From the NCBI GenBank assembly GCA_014058105.1, contig JACGCM010000699.1:59967-123966 (forward strand): a stretch of DNA of 64,000 bases, read 5' to 3'. The position numbers were made by a program, and so were the translations under genes. This DNA is from Kingdonia uniflora (lineage: Eukaryota > Streptophyta > Magnoliopsida > Ranunculales > Circaeasteraceae). The notes beneath the pieces are model-generated. The model was not told the origin of the DNA. It saw nothing but the letters and a program-made list of their open reading frames with translations, and searched no databases. This document shows positions 10,871 to 22,750 of the stretch, piece by piece (positions within the stretch are counted from its first letter, which is position 1; every line of letters starts with the position of its first letter).

Positions 10871-13800
10871 CTCTAGTAGTCGCAGTCCGTGCCCCGCGCA
10901 CTTGCCAATCTTTTGTAGTCTCTCTAAGGTGAACATAGGGTTAAAAGCTAGATCACATAATTTCCTCGTCCGTTATAATGCTACAAACGTCAATCCTAGG
11001 CTTTCCCTATTACAAATATCAACAATAGCTCGATCTAATGTCAGACCTTGAATTTTGTGTACCGTTATTACCTAACATAGAAGTAGTGGTAGCTGGGTTC
11101 GTTGACACGAAGTACCCGAAGATGTTTTCCGGTTCACAGTCTGAGGAGGAATAAGAATCACATTTGAACCTTCATGAAATGGTATATCACGATAGTTATC
11201 GAAGTCTACCATGACAACTAGTGGAAGATCATTTGGTGGTTTTGAAGAAGATGAATACACAATTTCTACAACTGTACCCATTGCACCATTAACAAGTCCA
11301 TTTTGTGTTGCAAGATTGGTTCGTAACATTATACGAGCACCAATGGATAGATACCAAATATTTGTATGACCCTTAGCATCATTTAAAGAAGCATTAGATG
11401 TTATTTCGCAATTATTGGTTGAAGGAATTCGTGCTATTAGTATTCCAAGTTCAAGCAAACGGTCCCGGTTGTGATTATTTGTTGCTATCTTTGTTAAAAA
11501 TAAATGAAGAGCATGTCTATAGATTTCCTTCTCTTTAGCTGGTAGGAAAGACATTCTCGGGTACGAAATAAATCCCAATCTTCCATTGTAGAAGTCCCAT
11601 CACTTAGTCTTCTTAACGCATCTCTAAAACTTGCTTGATCATCGCCAGATTGCCTAAAAATAAGTGAGAGACAAATACATTTCTCAAAACCAGCATATGC
11701 AATCACTCCACACTATTGCATATTATTGATATTTTTTACATACAAAGGGCTATCAAACACTGGAGGTAATTGACGCATATCACCTACCAAGATAACTGAT
11801 ACATTTCAAAATGATTCGGCAATTGCAAATATATCTCGGTAGTGGGGGTCTACAGTTACTAGCATTGATCTTCCAAGCATGTTGTATTCATCAATGATAA
11901 GTAATTTGGTATCCTTTAAATTTAATTACATTCAAAGACATTGTGCACCAGTAATATGTTTATAAGGTTAGCTTGGTCTCCATTCAGCAGCAATTGAAAG
12001 TTCATGGTGGATAGTAGCTCCTCCTATATTGAAGGCAGGAACTCCAGTTGGAGCTATAATAGGAACTAACTTCCTTGTTCCAAAATGTTGAACAATACTA
12101 CAGACAATAGCACTGATTAAAGTTGATTTACCCGTCCTTGCGCCTCTACAGACAATCATTCGAATGGTCTTTCCTGCTTGAATTTTATTATGTACTAAAT
12201 CATGTGCCAATTGTTGTTGAATAGATATTTGTTCTAATGGAACTACAAGGGGAGTATTTAACATCTCATTAGCCAATTTACTAATTCCACATAAATTATT
12301 GTGGACAAATTTTTTTCAACATCAATGTTTGGATATCGATTTAGTTCTTCTCCCCAGTTGTGTGAGGTATCAAAATCTTTTAATCCCAATTCTATTTTTG
12401 TACCAGGAACAAATAGTGGACCCATTACTGTGGCCATCATGCATTTTTTATTTTGATTTTCTGCCATAGCAGGATCTATATTGGGTTCATCCTCGAGATC
12501 ATCTTCAATTGGATCAGGAAATGTTAAAACATATGCTATTGTTAACAGTAGGTTTCTATATTGTTCTTCCCAAATTCCAAAACCACCTTTAACACCTTTA
12601 ATACTTTTGTAATGGTGCCTAAGTAGCACTTCTAGCCTGCAAAATGCTTCCCATTTTTTGTTGTTATGGGGAATATTACCCTTAAGATGTGGAAATATTC
12701 TAACAGTTGCTTCCACCCGAGATGTGACCTAAGTGTCACGGCTGAACTTATATCTTTTGGCCATGTCAAGTAGTGAAATCCTATCATATTCACTTAGCCG
12801 ATTCATATACCTTAGTACAAAGTTTAGGTCAATTCCACTGGTATCCTCATCATCGTTAGGTTGCCTTCATCTAATAGTTGTAGACAACAAGCTTTTTTTA
12901 GTCTAAGTTAAAACAACTATCTTTCTTGATGAACATTGAAGATGGTAACTCATTAACAAATGGTAAACCTCTTGTTCTGACATGTCCCTCTCCGATAGTA
13001 TTTTAATTAACAACCTCTTGATTATAGATTTGACAGATGACACAGGCGATGAATATCCTCAACTATTTCACGTAGAATATCTATAAAGTTTTTTTAAGCT
13101 AGTTTTGATTTAGCAGCGTATTTTTCAATATAAGTAATAACAACTACACGGAGAGTATAGGAGGCCAATCAATATTAGCGCGCCAAGCTTGTAAGACCTT
13201 TCGATTATGTGAGCATACCAAAGGGTCACTTTTACAACCTACAAAGTTGAACATATTACTATTAGTAGGTTCCTCAATGATCTTGAACCGTGGAAGCACA
13301 TCGAATGGGAATCTGAAATAGCAAACTAATTGATTTGTAGTTTTATGAAGACGCAAACAATAACTTCCATATTTGGAGTGTCACATAACCCAATTGATCA
13401 ACTTTGAATAATCATCATCATCGATATCCATATTAATTTTAGTTAAGATATTTCGTGGACAAGGATGTCCATCTGACGTCAATGGATCATTGAGATTAGG
13501 GTTCATAGTACATACAAGATTATCAAAGTACTCAATTATTCTTACATTATCTGATGAGTTTGTAGTGACATCATTTAATCCAGGTGCATCTTCCACCCAA
13601 AGAAATCTATGTACATGGTCACTTCCATGATTTTGCCATTCATACCAAAACCAATAATCTTTTACGAAGAATTCCATAGTAAGAAAGTATTTAAGAAAAG
13701 GCTTTACACTTTTATGAAAGAACCACGAAGCAACCAAAATATATTTTGTTTAGCAATTGAGCCTTAGCCTTTATCTGATCTGTAACATTCATATTTTGTA

Positions 13801-15479
13801 TCATTTTAGTTGGATGCAAAAGTTCCATTAACTCAGACCATTGCATATCGGCTGCACTAAGTGTAAAAAATATTGTTGAGGAACCCAACTATTGTACCAT
13901 GGCGGCAAGTTCTTGTAGCCTTGTGAACCAGTAGGCGTGAGTTCCATGGATACTTTTCACATAATATGAGATGCGATTCAAAAATTACTGATATCCAGAA
14001 GCTAACATCTCTTTAATGTCTTGTATCGACATTTCTCCATCTTCTGGATTCTTCTGTATGTAGGCGTCACTAAGTGCAAGTGCTTGCCATCTAGAAATTG
14101 AGTTCCAAGAAAAATATCGAAATCGAGGAACTTTGGCAAATCGACCCTCTTTATATTTCATCAGATATTGAAAGTATTCACTTGGATTGACCTTTCATGG
14201 TCGTGCTTGTCTTAAGTTAGTATTTTTATAGGGAAATAGTGTTGAAAAAACCATAGTAATATATCCTGGAGTAGGGAACTCGTCAATTGCATTGGTTATG
14301 AATGGTATATACATTAGATATGCATGCATGTTGATTAGGTTAAATGGCATTTGCAACAGTTCCCACAGTTTTAAATTAATCAATTTGAACATTCTTTGAT
14401 TTAAACTCTGGCGGGGCCCTCAAAGTTTGTATGAAGGGATGCATCAGAAGAACTTGCATTCAGATCACACGATTGGGTATCTTGAACATGAGGGAGGTTA
14501 TCGAGTACACCATCCTCGGGTAAATCTTGCAAGCAACTGTCATTGATATGAATGTCAGAGTAGTATATGTGATTTTTCTTGAGCCAAGCTATAGCTTGAC
14601 GCACATACTCTCGTCGCTCTCGAAACTCTTTGCTTCCATGTGTTCCGGCTCTATTCACAATTAGAATGGCTGATAAATCAGATGGTTTATATGGGAGAGA
14701 TGTTTCTATTGAATTGACATCTTGCACAAAATTGATAACATTTCAACTATATTTGTATTGTTGTCCATTGACAAAATAAACGGACATCATTGGATGGATT
14801 TGAACAATGAGAAATCATTTGAGATTGGTTAGACGTGATAGTTCCATTGGAACATTGCGAGGATCCATGCAGTTGGCAACACTAAATTTAGGGGGTATGC
14901 TGGAGGGTAGTTTTTAGAGGAGCATAAAGTGCAAGACGTAGAAGTCATCTTAATATCGGGGAAGGACCGTTGGAAATCTTGACAACCTTTCCATGCTAAT
15001 TTCATGTAGGATTTTCTTAAAAGCTGACCACTTGACATTTGTATGGTTGGTAAAGCCGGAACTTGTTTATTTTTGGGATTTGAACTTTTACCTGTTTCCA
15101 TAACATTTGTTACTATTGTTCGAATTTGGTTTGTATTAAAACTTTTACTAGTTTCCCAAATACTTGCTCATCCATGTAAATAGTTGTCCATTGATTGTTC
15201 ATAAGTATTTTGGTTTCTTTGATTGCGAATAGCTCTTCGACGAGAATTAGGGTTTGTTAGCCTAGTTACTCGATAATCCTCTACTCGATAATCCTCAGAC
15301 TCTTGCTCACGTGCCCGTCTCCACTGAGTAGAATTTTTAATTCGTTGAACTAAATTTTTTTCAAGAGTTCGCAATGTCCTAGAGTCTCTTCTTTGAGAAG
15401 ACTCGATTTGATTACGTTGTCGTCTATCCTCGTGACTTTCTCGGTGAGCTCGCTGTGAAACCGGAGAATTCGAAGACAT
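10871..15479 (-). pseudogene. Helitron Rep-helicase (Pif1-type) transposase, degenerate
   Basis: Helitrons move by rolling circle using an HUH Rep nuclease fused to a Pif1 helicase. Going down the minus strand: a basic Arg-rich N-terminus (15479-15168, starting MSSNSPVSQR), a DUF6570-like region (about 15000-14400, with YYSDIHINDSCLQDLPEDG), a Rep segment at 13737-13381 with the HVH metal-binding motif (GSDHVHRFLW), the Rep tyrosine motif TYIEKYAAK near 13130-13100, then the helicase. Walker A is RTGKST at about 12140 with an upstream Gly changed (CRGARTGKST). The Walker B strand LLIIDEYNMLG and QLPPVF lie at 11920-11750, and IQGLTLDRAIVDI with GLTFVAL lies at 11040-10940. Many stops and frameshifts break it into at least eight pieces, so it is non-functional. 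Family identity is secure; exact domain borders are not. Confidence 0.85.
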
Positions 15480-15480
15480 G

Positions 15481-16092
15481 ATTGATTTAAGTCGAATTTA
15501 GAGAATTTCCCTGCAAATTATACAATCTATATTAGTCAGAAATACAATGCATTTTGTGCTTCGTTAGATAAGATTGTTCAAAATTGTAATTATTCTAAAT
15601 TATTTTGGTGAAGAGATTTTATTATGACCACACAAAACATACTACAAAATACACCACAAATTACAATACATGTCTCTAAATAAGCAGCATTACCGCTACA
15701 TCATAATTCCTGCCAAAATAACCAATACAGCATACCTTGTTTTATCCGAGCTTTTACTTTTCAATAAATAGATTCTTATTTACAGACTTGATGTCTTTCC
15801 TTGACATCCAAGATTTTTTTAAATCCATTTTTGCATATATCAATTAATAGACGCTCAAACATTCATTATCGGATGCTTTATTACAGTCGGTGTGGAAAAG
15901 TCATCGGTTACAATGATGATTAAGAACTAAATGTTTATAAATTTTTGATATATATGTTACATTGGATGGTTCTTAGAAGAAGAAGGGTATTGTCACCGGT
16001 TGCCCTCATTGTACGTCCTTTTAGAAACTATAATAATATATTTACTCTAAAGACCATTAACAAATCAGTTTATTAAAGGATCAAATTCATAA
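15481..16092. other. AT-rich spacer, no gene seen
   Basis: No coding signature or recognised terminus. It probably contains the Helitron 5' end and upstream region, since it separates the Helitron start codon from the Harbinger left TIR. Confidence 0.4.
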
Positions 16093-16639
16093 GAGCATCT
16101 CCAATAGAAGAGTATGCAATTCCGGTTTACCATACCAGTATTCCAGAATCGCATACTATTTTCGTCCAATAACAAATTACATTTTTCCTCTTGGGAACTA
16201 AACTGTTTAGTGCCTAACACAAAAAAATCAAATGATATGTAATTTTAGTTGGTCGCTTTTCAGTTCAGCACCAGAGTCTGTTAAACATTTCTTGCTTCAT
16301 CTCCTACCTATCATTCATGCAACTTCACTTTACTACCCAGACACTCCAACACCCTAATTCTTTTTACAACCTAACAACCCATAATCAAATAAGACGGTAA
16401 CGGAGAAAGTCTTGCAAGATTATAATCACACCGACGCAAAAATCAATGGAATATTATGGCCACACTGCCCAACGCCAAAATTGCAGGCGTTAACGGAGAG
16501 AACCTTGCAAGATTTTAGACCCCCACACCCTCCACCACCCCTCGATATTCGTCTTGATAGTAAGAGGAGTGTGGTTGTATTACCAGAGGGTAAAACTCAT
16601 ATATCAAAGAAAGTTGCGACAATAACGGTGAGAAAAAAA

Positions 16640-16766
16640 CTAAAATTTCATAAAAAAAATTACCTTTAGCCATATGTGCTTGATAAAATGTCTCAAAGAA
16701 ATGTCTTTGATGTTTAACAATGAGTTTGATGAAATGTCATTTTGGTGATGATGTTGGGGGATGCTC
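16640..16766. mobile_element. Additional Harbinger-like TIR end inside the element
   Basis: The sequence GTTGGGGGATGCTC ends at 16766 and is followed by TTA. Read outward this is another GAGCATCCCCC-type terminus. It does not pair well with the TIR at 16093 (flank TTA against TAA). It may be the right end of a small nested MITE covering part of 16093-16766. The body includes repeats of the type GATGAAATGTCAT. Confidence 0.4.
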
Positions 16767-17018
16767 TTAACTTTTGTGGCGGGATGCTTATAACTGTGAT
16801 GACCTAGAAAAAATTGTATAAAGAACAAATGGTTTGGCTAAAGAATTCCCCACTTGGTAATTTTTTCAAATGTTTTATAGGAAAAAATTGCTAGGTATTA
16901 GGCACTTGGAAAAAGCGATAGAACTTTAGTTCAAGGTCCCTCAGAATGGTGGTGGCCGACCACCCACACATTCTACTTAGTAGACACAGTGATTAGTTTT
17001 ACCCCGTTAAATTTTTAC

Positions 17019-18539
17019 ATGATAATGCGGATAACTATAGGGGATCCCAGAAAGAAGCTATTGCCGTTTAACTTTGATTATGAAAAGTCAAGAATGTTCT
17101 GCCAATTTTTTCCCACTTTGGGGGAAAATGATGTCCATTCGGAGGCTGTAAAGATAAGTTGGATAAAGTGGTTTATTGAGGCGAATATAAATGATCCCAT
17201 GACATGGCCTTTATCGGCCCAGGCTTTCATATTGTTTGTAATGGCCAAACTCTTCTTCCCCAATAGTAAAATTACGATTAGGTTGGGTTACTTGGCTATA
17301 ATTATTGACCAAGATAGGTTGGATGATTATGATTGGGGCTCCACCATTTTGGGGGCTTTATACACAGCCCTTGACGCTTACTCTTTGGACGTGAAGGGTT
17401 TGTGTGGTTGGTGGAGTTTGCTTGAATATTGGTACTATGAATATTTAACTAATCTTCATCCAATACGTCAAGAAGAGGCAACCAATGACGCGCACCTCTA
17501 TTTCCCAGGATTAACTCGATGGAGGAGGGTGAATTTGATGGAAAAAGTTAATTGGGGGATGCATAACAATGTGAGCATTGCATGGGTTAAGATTGAGATG
17601 CGGAGGTTAGAAAATGTCATGTATCTATGTGACTCGTATTTAAAGATGCAACAAGGTTTAGAGGATTACGAGAGCACGCCCCTAGTAGTTGTACGATGGT
17701 TTTCATGGAAAAGGTTACCTCTCCATGTTCATAACATTCCGCATGCCTACTATTTAGGGGAGTTGTGTTCTCTTCAGCTATTTGGGATTGCACGTGTTCC
17801 AGCGGGCCCTTTACCCACTCAAGATATGTTTGGGGATCATCGGTTACTCTGGGATCGTTATCTAGACCAGCTTAGAGGTTAGGGATGGGCTGATAGTGAG
17901 CCATTTTACATAGATCACATCAGCTACGATCTTTACTGGACTAGGGTTTCTACACCGTATATTTTACCAAACTACTCACGGACGATCAATGCTGATGTGA
18001 TCGGTCCAAGAGTGGTTAAAATGCGGATTATTCCTTTAAGGTTTACACATTCTATGCCACCGGAGACACAGCTCACACAGGAGGACTTGGATACCAGTGT
18101 TGATCCCGTATGGAAACTTAAAGTTGTTGATATTAATGGTACTGATAGGTTGTTTGACGTACCTCGCCTTAACGGCATCCCCAAGGTACCACTTGCTGGT
18201 TTATATCATGACACAGAGGTAAATGGTTAATGTGATATTATAACATTTTGATATCCTTTTATTTACATATATAAGTTTTGCTCGTGGCACCTTTTATTAT
18301 TGCAGTACACGTAGTATATGGATGAGTCTAGACGTATCTATGTCAGTGGCCAGCAGATTGTGTATGATTTGACGGCTTTGATGTACGAGTATTATACTGG
18401 TGTGATCACTGACAGAGATGAGATGATCAGTGAGAAAAAGATGCCCATATACAAGAGCTTTATGATCAAAATTAGGAGTTGGAACAATCCATTACAGAGT
18501 TGTAGGAGTAGCTTGATCGATACCAGTTGTGATTATTAG
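17019..18539 (+). pseudogene. Plant mobile domain (PMD, MAIN-like) gene, nearly intact
   Basis: Plant mobile domain proteins include MAIN/MAIL1 and PP7-long-form-like proteins and are also carried by some plant transposons. Exon 1 (first ATG at 17019; the frame is open from 16989) runs without frameshift to a splice donor GAG|GTAAAT at 18219. The acceptor TTGCAG ends at 18305 and exon 2 runs in phase to 18539. The PMD core is clear at 17200-17480: a WPLSAQAFILFVMAKLFFP block, then YDWGSTILGALYTALD, GLCGWWSLLEYW and a later YLGELCSLQLFGIARVP. Only two lesions are visible, both TAG: at 17880-17882 and 18312-18314. The N-terminus may be short compared with transposon PMD proteins. Its presence inside Harbinger TIRs is unusual. 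Function is unknown. Confidence 0.75.
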
Positions 18540-18969
18540 TCCTTTATCATTATGTTCATATTTTGGACTACTATTTTTGGACTATGCCGTTATGTTTTAA
18601 TTTCGGACTTAGGCTTTATACATTTGAACTATGTCGTTATGTTTTTATTTTGGCTTATGGCCTTCCGTTAAAATGTTTAAATTTTTAGTTTTATATTTCA
18701 ATTATGTTGTTATACTTTTATATAGGATTATGCCATCATGTTGTTAATTTGGAATACTGTGTATTCTGCCTTTATTCCCTTAAGTCTTCCGCCTTGGTAT
18801 TTCCCGCTTAAATATACTGCCTTTATTTCTCGCTCACATCTTCTGCTTTTATTTCTCTTATATACATCTTATCAAACATATACATTTTTACACTTTCAAA
18901 CAACTATCTTTATCTCTATTTTCAAGTTCTCAAGCAACTTGTTCCCGACTAATAGCCCCATCATAAATT
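18540..18969. other. Spacer between PMD gene and transposase
   Basis: T-rich sequence with degenerate repeats of a TTATG-TTTTAATTTCGGACT pattern (18550-18740). It may hold the transposase promoter, but no clear TATA placement can be supported. Confidence 0.35.
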
Positions 18970-21005
18970 ATTTGACAAGTTCCTCCGACGAAGATGATGA
19001 GTTATTGGAAGAGTACGTTATGCCAAAGCTCTTATTTAAATTTATTATCATATGAAGCTTTCAAATCCGGGTTACTCGAAAAGGTCAGGGGATCGATGAT
19101 GGGTCAGAAATACTTCAATCTTAAGCACAAAATCTTCAATCAACTTTTGCTGGATGATTACTTTGGCGAGGTAAATCCGACTCTTGATGCAATTTTTTTT
19201 TTAGCAAAGATTTCGAAAGTCGCGTGATCCTTTTCTACGCATTCTTAAAGGTATTTTCTAATACGACTCTTAGTTCTTATGCAAGCCTAATGCATCAAAC
19301 ACACAAGGATTAACGGGTCATCAAAAAATGACGTCCGTATTTCGTATGCTTGCATATGGCATTCCCGGTGATTCGACGGACGAGTATTGTTGGACGGCGG
19401 AGAGTACGGCCTTGGAAGCTTTGGATAAATTTTGCAAAGTGATGATTTATTTATATATCGAGATGAGTACTTGCGATCTCCAATTTCGGCTGACATAGCA
19501 AGGTTGCTCAAAGAAAATGAGGTGATTGATTTCCTCAGAATGTTAGGGAACGTCGATTATATGCATTAGGGTTGGAAGAATTTCCCTAAGACGTACTAAG
19601 GAGCTTTTAATGGGAAGAGTAAAAAACTAGCAATCATACGTGAAGCGGTGGCTTTGTATGATTTGTGGATTTGGCATGCATTCTTCGGCATACCGGGGTC
19701 GAACAGCGACATCAATGTTGTTGGGGTCTTCGGGTCCCCAGAGGCATGTGCTCTTTACTACAGATGAGTAGAGAGGGCCACCATGAAGTGAACGTTATAG
19801 TAGCCTACTCGCAGCCTCCTAAGACCTGTCCAGCACTCAAAGGCTACATTGAAGCCTATTAAGAAACTAAAAATCTAGCAAGGTAACATCAAAGACCACG
19901 AAGCCTTTCGAGATTAACCAAACACTCGAAGGTCACAGCAAGCTAGTCGAAGCCAAAGACAAAGACAGTCGGCCAATACCAATTCCAGATAGGCTTTGGC
20001 CATAATAGTACATGGTCGAAGGAACACATACCTGACAGCCAACTCACCAGACTTTACAGTGTAAACAAGCTGCCAGGCAGCTACAGTGCCAGAACTGACT
20101 TATCGTATAAGACAGCCCCCAAGATGTATACCTGTAATTTGAACTCATATGGTGACTCACTCCTTTTCTATCTCCTATAAATAGAAAAGACAAAATACTG
20201 TGGAGGGGTTAGAAAAGCTTTGCCTAAATCCCTCCTAACATTACCTTCGAATACCCTGTAACCTTCTCTTAACTCAAACTGTCAACTAAGTCAATATTTA
20301 TGCAATCTTCTATTCAAATCATTGCTGGAGCTTATGGAGAACCCCATTTCTTAGACACCACGCAAGTATGTTAGTGTAGTAATCTAGTTTATTATTGTCT
20401 TATATATTTGCTAAATCCCCTAGTCAAGGGTAACCTTCAAGGTGCAAGAGCAAGGTTTCCCATCTACGAAATCGCGCCCCTACAAATGCAGAAAATTGTT
20501 CAACAACCTAACAATGGAAAATACCCCTCCAGTAAATTACAAAGTTGAAGGTCATGACTATGATATTGGTTATTATCTTGCGGATGGTATTTACCTGAAG
20601 TGGAGAATATTTGTAAAGACAATTTCAATGCCAATCACGGCAATGTAATTTTTTTTTTGGCTATGCAAGAAGGGGTTAGGAAGGATGTAGAGTGAGCTTT
20701 GGGTGTCTTACAAGCTCATTTTACAATTGTTTGGAATCCTGCACGGTTTTAGATGCCTGAAACATTAAATTTGATTATGTACACGTGCATTATTTTGCAT
20801 AATATGATTACCGACGATGAGCGTGATTGGGCGACACGTGATTACAAGTATGTTAAAGCAAAAAACCCATTCATGTATCTATCATAGATTTTATGAGATA
20901 TTTCTATGGACAACGACTTCGATAAATATCTTGGGGAATATTTGAACTACCAAAATAAAAACAAACATTTCGAACTCTAAGCCAATCTCGTGTGGCATGG
21001 TTAGA
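18970..21005 (+). pseudogene. PIF/Harbinger DDE transposase, degenerate and interrupted
   Basis: This is the catalytic transposase of the enclosing element (DDE_Tnp_4 family). Recognisable in order: an acidic Ser/Asp/Glu N-terminus (SSSDEDDELLEE, about 18980), a KIFNQLLLDDYFGEVNPT block, FRKSRDPFLRIL (19210-19250), QKMTSVFRMLAYGIP (19320), EYLRSPISADIARLL (19470), GNVDYMH with the first catalytic Asp (19550), ALYDLWIWHAFFGIPGSNSDIN with the second Asp (19650-19716), then after a nested LTR GYYLADGIYLKW, VKTISMP, GVRKDVE-ALGVLQAHF with the catalytic Glu (20690), and a C-terminal DDERDWA block. All three catalytic acids survive, but frameshifts, stops such as MH*GWKN and the LTR insertion make it inactive. 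Confidence 0.88.
19714..20489 (+). repeat. Solo LTR (19719-20484) with 5-bp target duplication
   Basis: The insert starts TGTTGGGGTC at 19719 and ends CCCCTACA at 20484, showing TG...CA. It is flanked by AATGT (19714-19718) and AATGC (20485-20489), a 5-bp target duplication with one mismatch. A TATAAATAG box lies near 20176. It splits the transposase after the SNSDIN motif, and the protein resumes about 60 bp downstream. A 766-bp size, the TGT/ACA termini and absence of coding sequence identify a solo LTR left by LTR-LTR recombination. The lineage is not certain, perhaps Tat-like. Confidence 0.85.
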
Positions 21006-21128
21006 AATTTTCCAGACGTAATACTTAAGTTGTTATTTCAATTTCAATAATTTGAACTAGTAGTTTATTTTCAAATCTACGTATGTTATTTCAATTTCAC
21101 TCATGTTTCAAATTTAATAAGCTGCAAT

Positions 21129-22381
21129 TCATTCCAAACTAAAAACATTGCAATGCATTTCAAAATAATCGGCATATTCATTGAAAAACATAATTAGAAT
21201 TGAAACTACATCATTTTGATAAGACATATTATCACTACCACCGCCAGTACTTGACGAGCCTGTGGCATTGTGTTTTTCCAACATCTTTTTTATCACTTCA
21301 TTCTTCAACATTTGACAACAAATGGCGGTATCTCTATCTATTCCATAAAAATTATTTTCCATAATCTCCATGTCTCAAATTTTTTGTTCCTTTTCTTGTT
21401 TTTTTCGGTATAGCTCAAGAAGTTCCGCCACATGGCCTTCTTTGTTTCCCTTTCTTCTTACCTTAGCATGAAATTATTTCCAACCATCTCTGTTATACCC
21501 TCATGGGCCTTGATCGCCTTTTCAAACTTTGTTAAAAGGTTATTTTGCCTTATTTCTTTATTTTCCCCCGTTAACCTATTCATTAACCCCGGAGATGAAT
21601 AAACTGGGCTCGTCACTTCTTCATCATCGTCAACTAAGCTATCAGGGTTTGAACCCATTGTAACCCTCGAACTGGCATTTGAAGACATTTTTTGTGCCTT
21701 AGAACCTGACTTAGAGCCGCCACCAACTTGTATTTCATGGACGTTTCTATGGACGATCTTCGGATTCCATCTTGGATGCTTATTCATAATATGCCAAATA
21801 TGTTTGAAACCAAACTTGTGTGGTTTTCGATTGTTCTCGGCTTTAAACGTTTTATCAAATATAGTATCTGTACGGTCATACTACGTACAAAGAAAATAAA
21901 AATTAAACACTTAACAAAATTAATTAATATACCAAATTTAAGCAAACGTGTCATATAAATTTAAATGTACCTCGTGGTGTTCATTTCTAATCCTATTATA
22001 GTTTGCCTCGCGAACTTTATTAATCCAAGACACAAAAAAACCAGTTTGCCATTAGATTTTCCCCCAACGTTGTTTCAAGGCACCTCTTGTATGGGTTTTC
22101 ATACCACTTGCTCCTTCATAGTCGTTTACTATTTTACCCCAAAACATGGATTCATCTTGTTGACTACCATTTTAAGAATCTTGCGAATGCGTTACCCAAT
22201 ATTTGGCAAGCGTTTGATCCTGAAGGTCGCTCCAACAACTATTACCACTTTTCTTTTCGTTGACAAGCACATTGGGTAACACGGAAAAGGAATGCAGGGG
22301 CATGGAGTAGTTTGGTGATTCCAGAAGTTGCGTTAATGGAAAGTATTGAGAGTGCAAATTTTGGGAAATTTCATTATCCAT
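21129..22381 (-). pseudogene. Harbinger accessory protein (Myb/NAM-associated domain)
   Basis: Harbinger elements need a second, DNA-binding Myb/trihelix-like protein alongside the transposase. Down the minus strand: an N-terminal segment with LAKYWVTHSQD and FWGKIVNDYEGASG, then TRGALKQRWGKI and VSWINKVREANYNR. A candidate intron follows, with donor GAG|GTACAT near 21970 and acceptor ending CGTAG near 21882. Next come FGFKHIWHIMNKHPRW and a Ser-rich linker, then a C-terminal charged helix with IKAHEGITEMVGNNFML and ELLELYRKKQEKE ending near 21129. This is the SANT-like plus NAM-associated C-terminal layout of plant Harbinger ORF1. Stops near 22172, 22050 and 21370 break it. Confidence 0.75.
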
Positions 22382-22750
22382 ATGAAGTTGATAGAGCTTG
22401 AAATGTTAGAGAGTTGATAGAGCTTGAGATGGGAGAAAATTTAAGAAACTACTCCTATTTGAAGAGATTTTGGTTAAATTTAAAAAACTAGCCATTTGGA
22501 AAGGGGAGTTTGGATTACAGAGTGTAGGCGTTCTTCAGTAAAGCGCCTAAAGTTTGGGATGAAAAAAAACTTACGTGCGCTGAACGGTTCAGCGTCTAGG
22601 CAGTATGCAGATACTCCTCGCGAAGTTCAAGTTTCGCATACTTTGGAGGGGTATGGGGTGAGTATGCTGAACCCCATACCCATGTTGGATGGGGTTGTTT
22701 GCAAGAGTATGGGAAAACCTTAGCAACATACCACTCTATTGAAGATGCTC

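Larger units (their letters stand above)
10361..15480 (-). mobile_element. Helitron (minus strand), 3' end identified, 5' end not fixed
   Basis: A broken Rep-helicase gene occupies most of the region. A candidate Helitron 3' terminus lies at its left: read on the minus strand, ACCGGTACCCGGTATACTAG has an ACCGG/CCGGT hairpin arm, then CTAG at 10364-10361, followed by T at 10360. Helitrons end in CTRR after a short hairpin and insert between A and T, so this fits. The 5' TC end should lie right of 15480 but could not be placed. The helicase frame begins about 500 bp inside the 3' end, a normal spacing. Confidence 0.7.
16093..22750 (+). mobile_element. PIF/Harbinger transposon with PMD cargo
   Basis: The left TIR GAGCATCTCCAATAGA at 16093 pairs with the right TIR, whose inward reading from 22750 is GAGCATCTTCAATAGA. 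Matching continues into GTATG and GGTTT-CC-ATAC blocks about 40 bp inside. Both ends are flanked by TAA (16090-16092 and 22751-22753), the TWA duplication expected of this superfamily. Inside are a degenerate DDE transposase (plus), a Myb/NAM-associated partner gene (minus), a plant-mobile-domain gene (plus) and a nested solo LTR. Total length is 6658 bp, about 5.9 kb without the LTR and its duplication. Confidence 0.85.

Noticed and set aside
16093..16766. Small MITE between TIRs GAGCATCTCC and GGGGGATGCTC
   Set aside because: Flanks differ (TAA against TTA), whereas the TIR at 22750 matches the left TIR better and has TAA.
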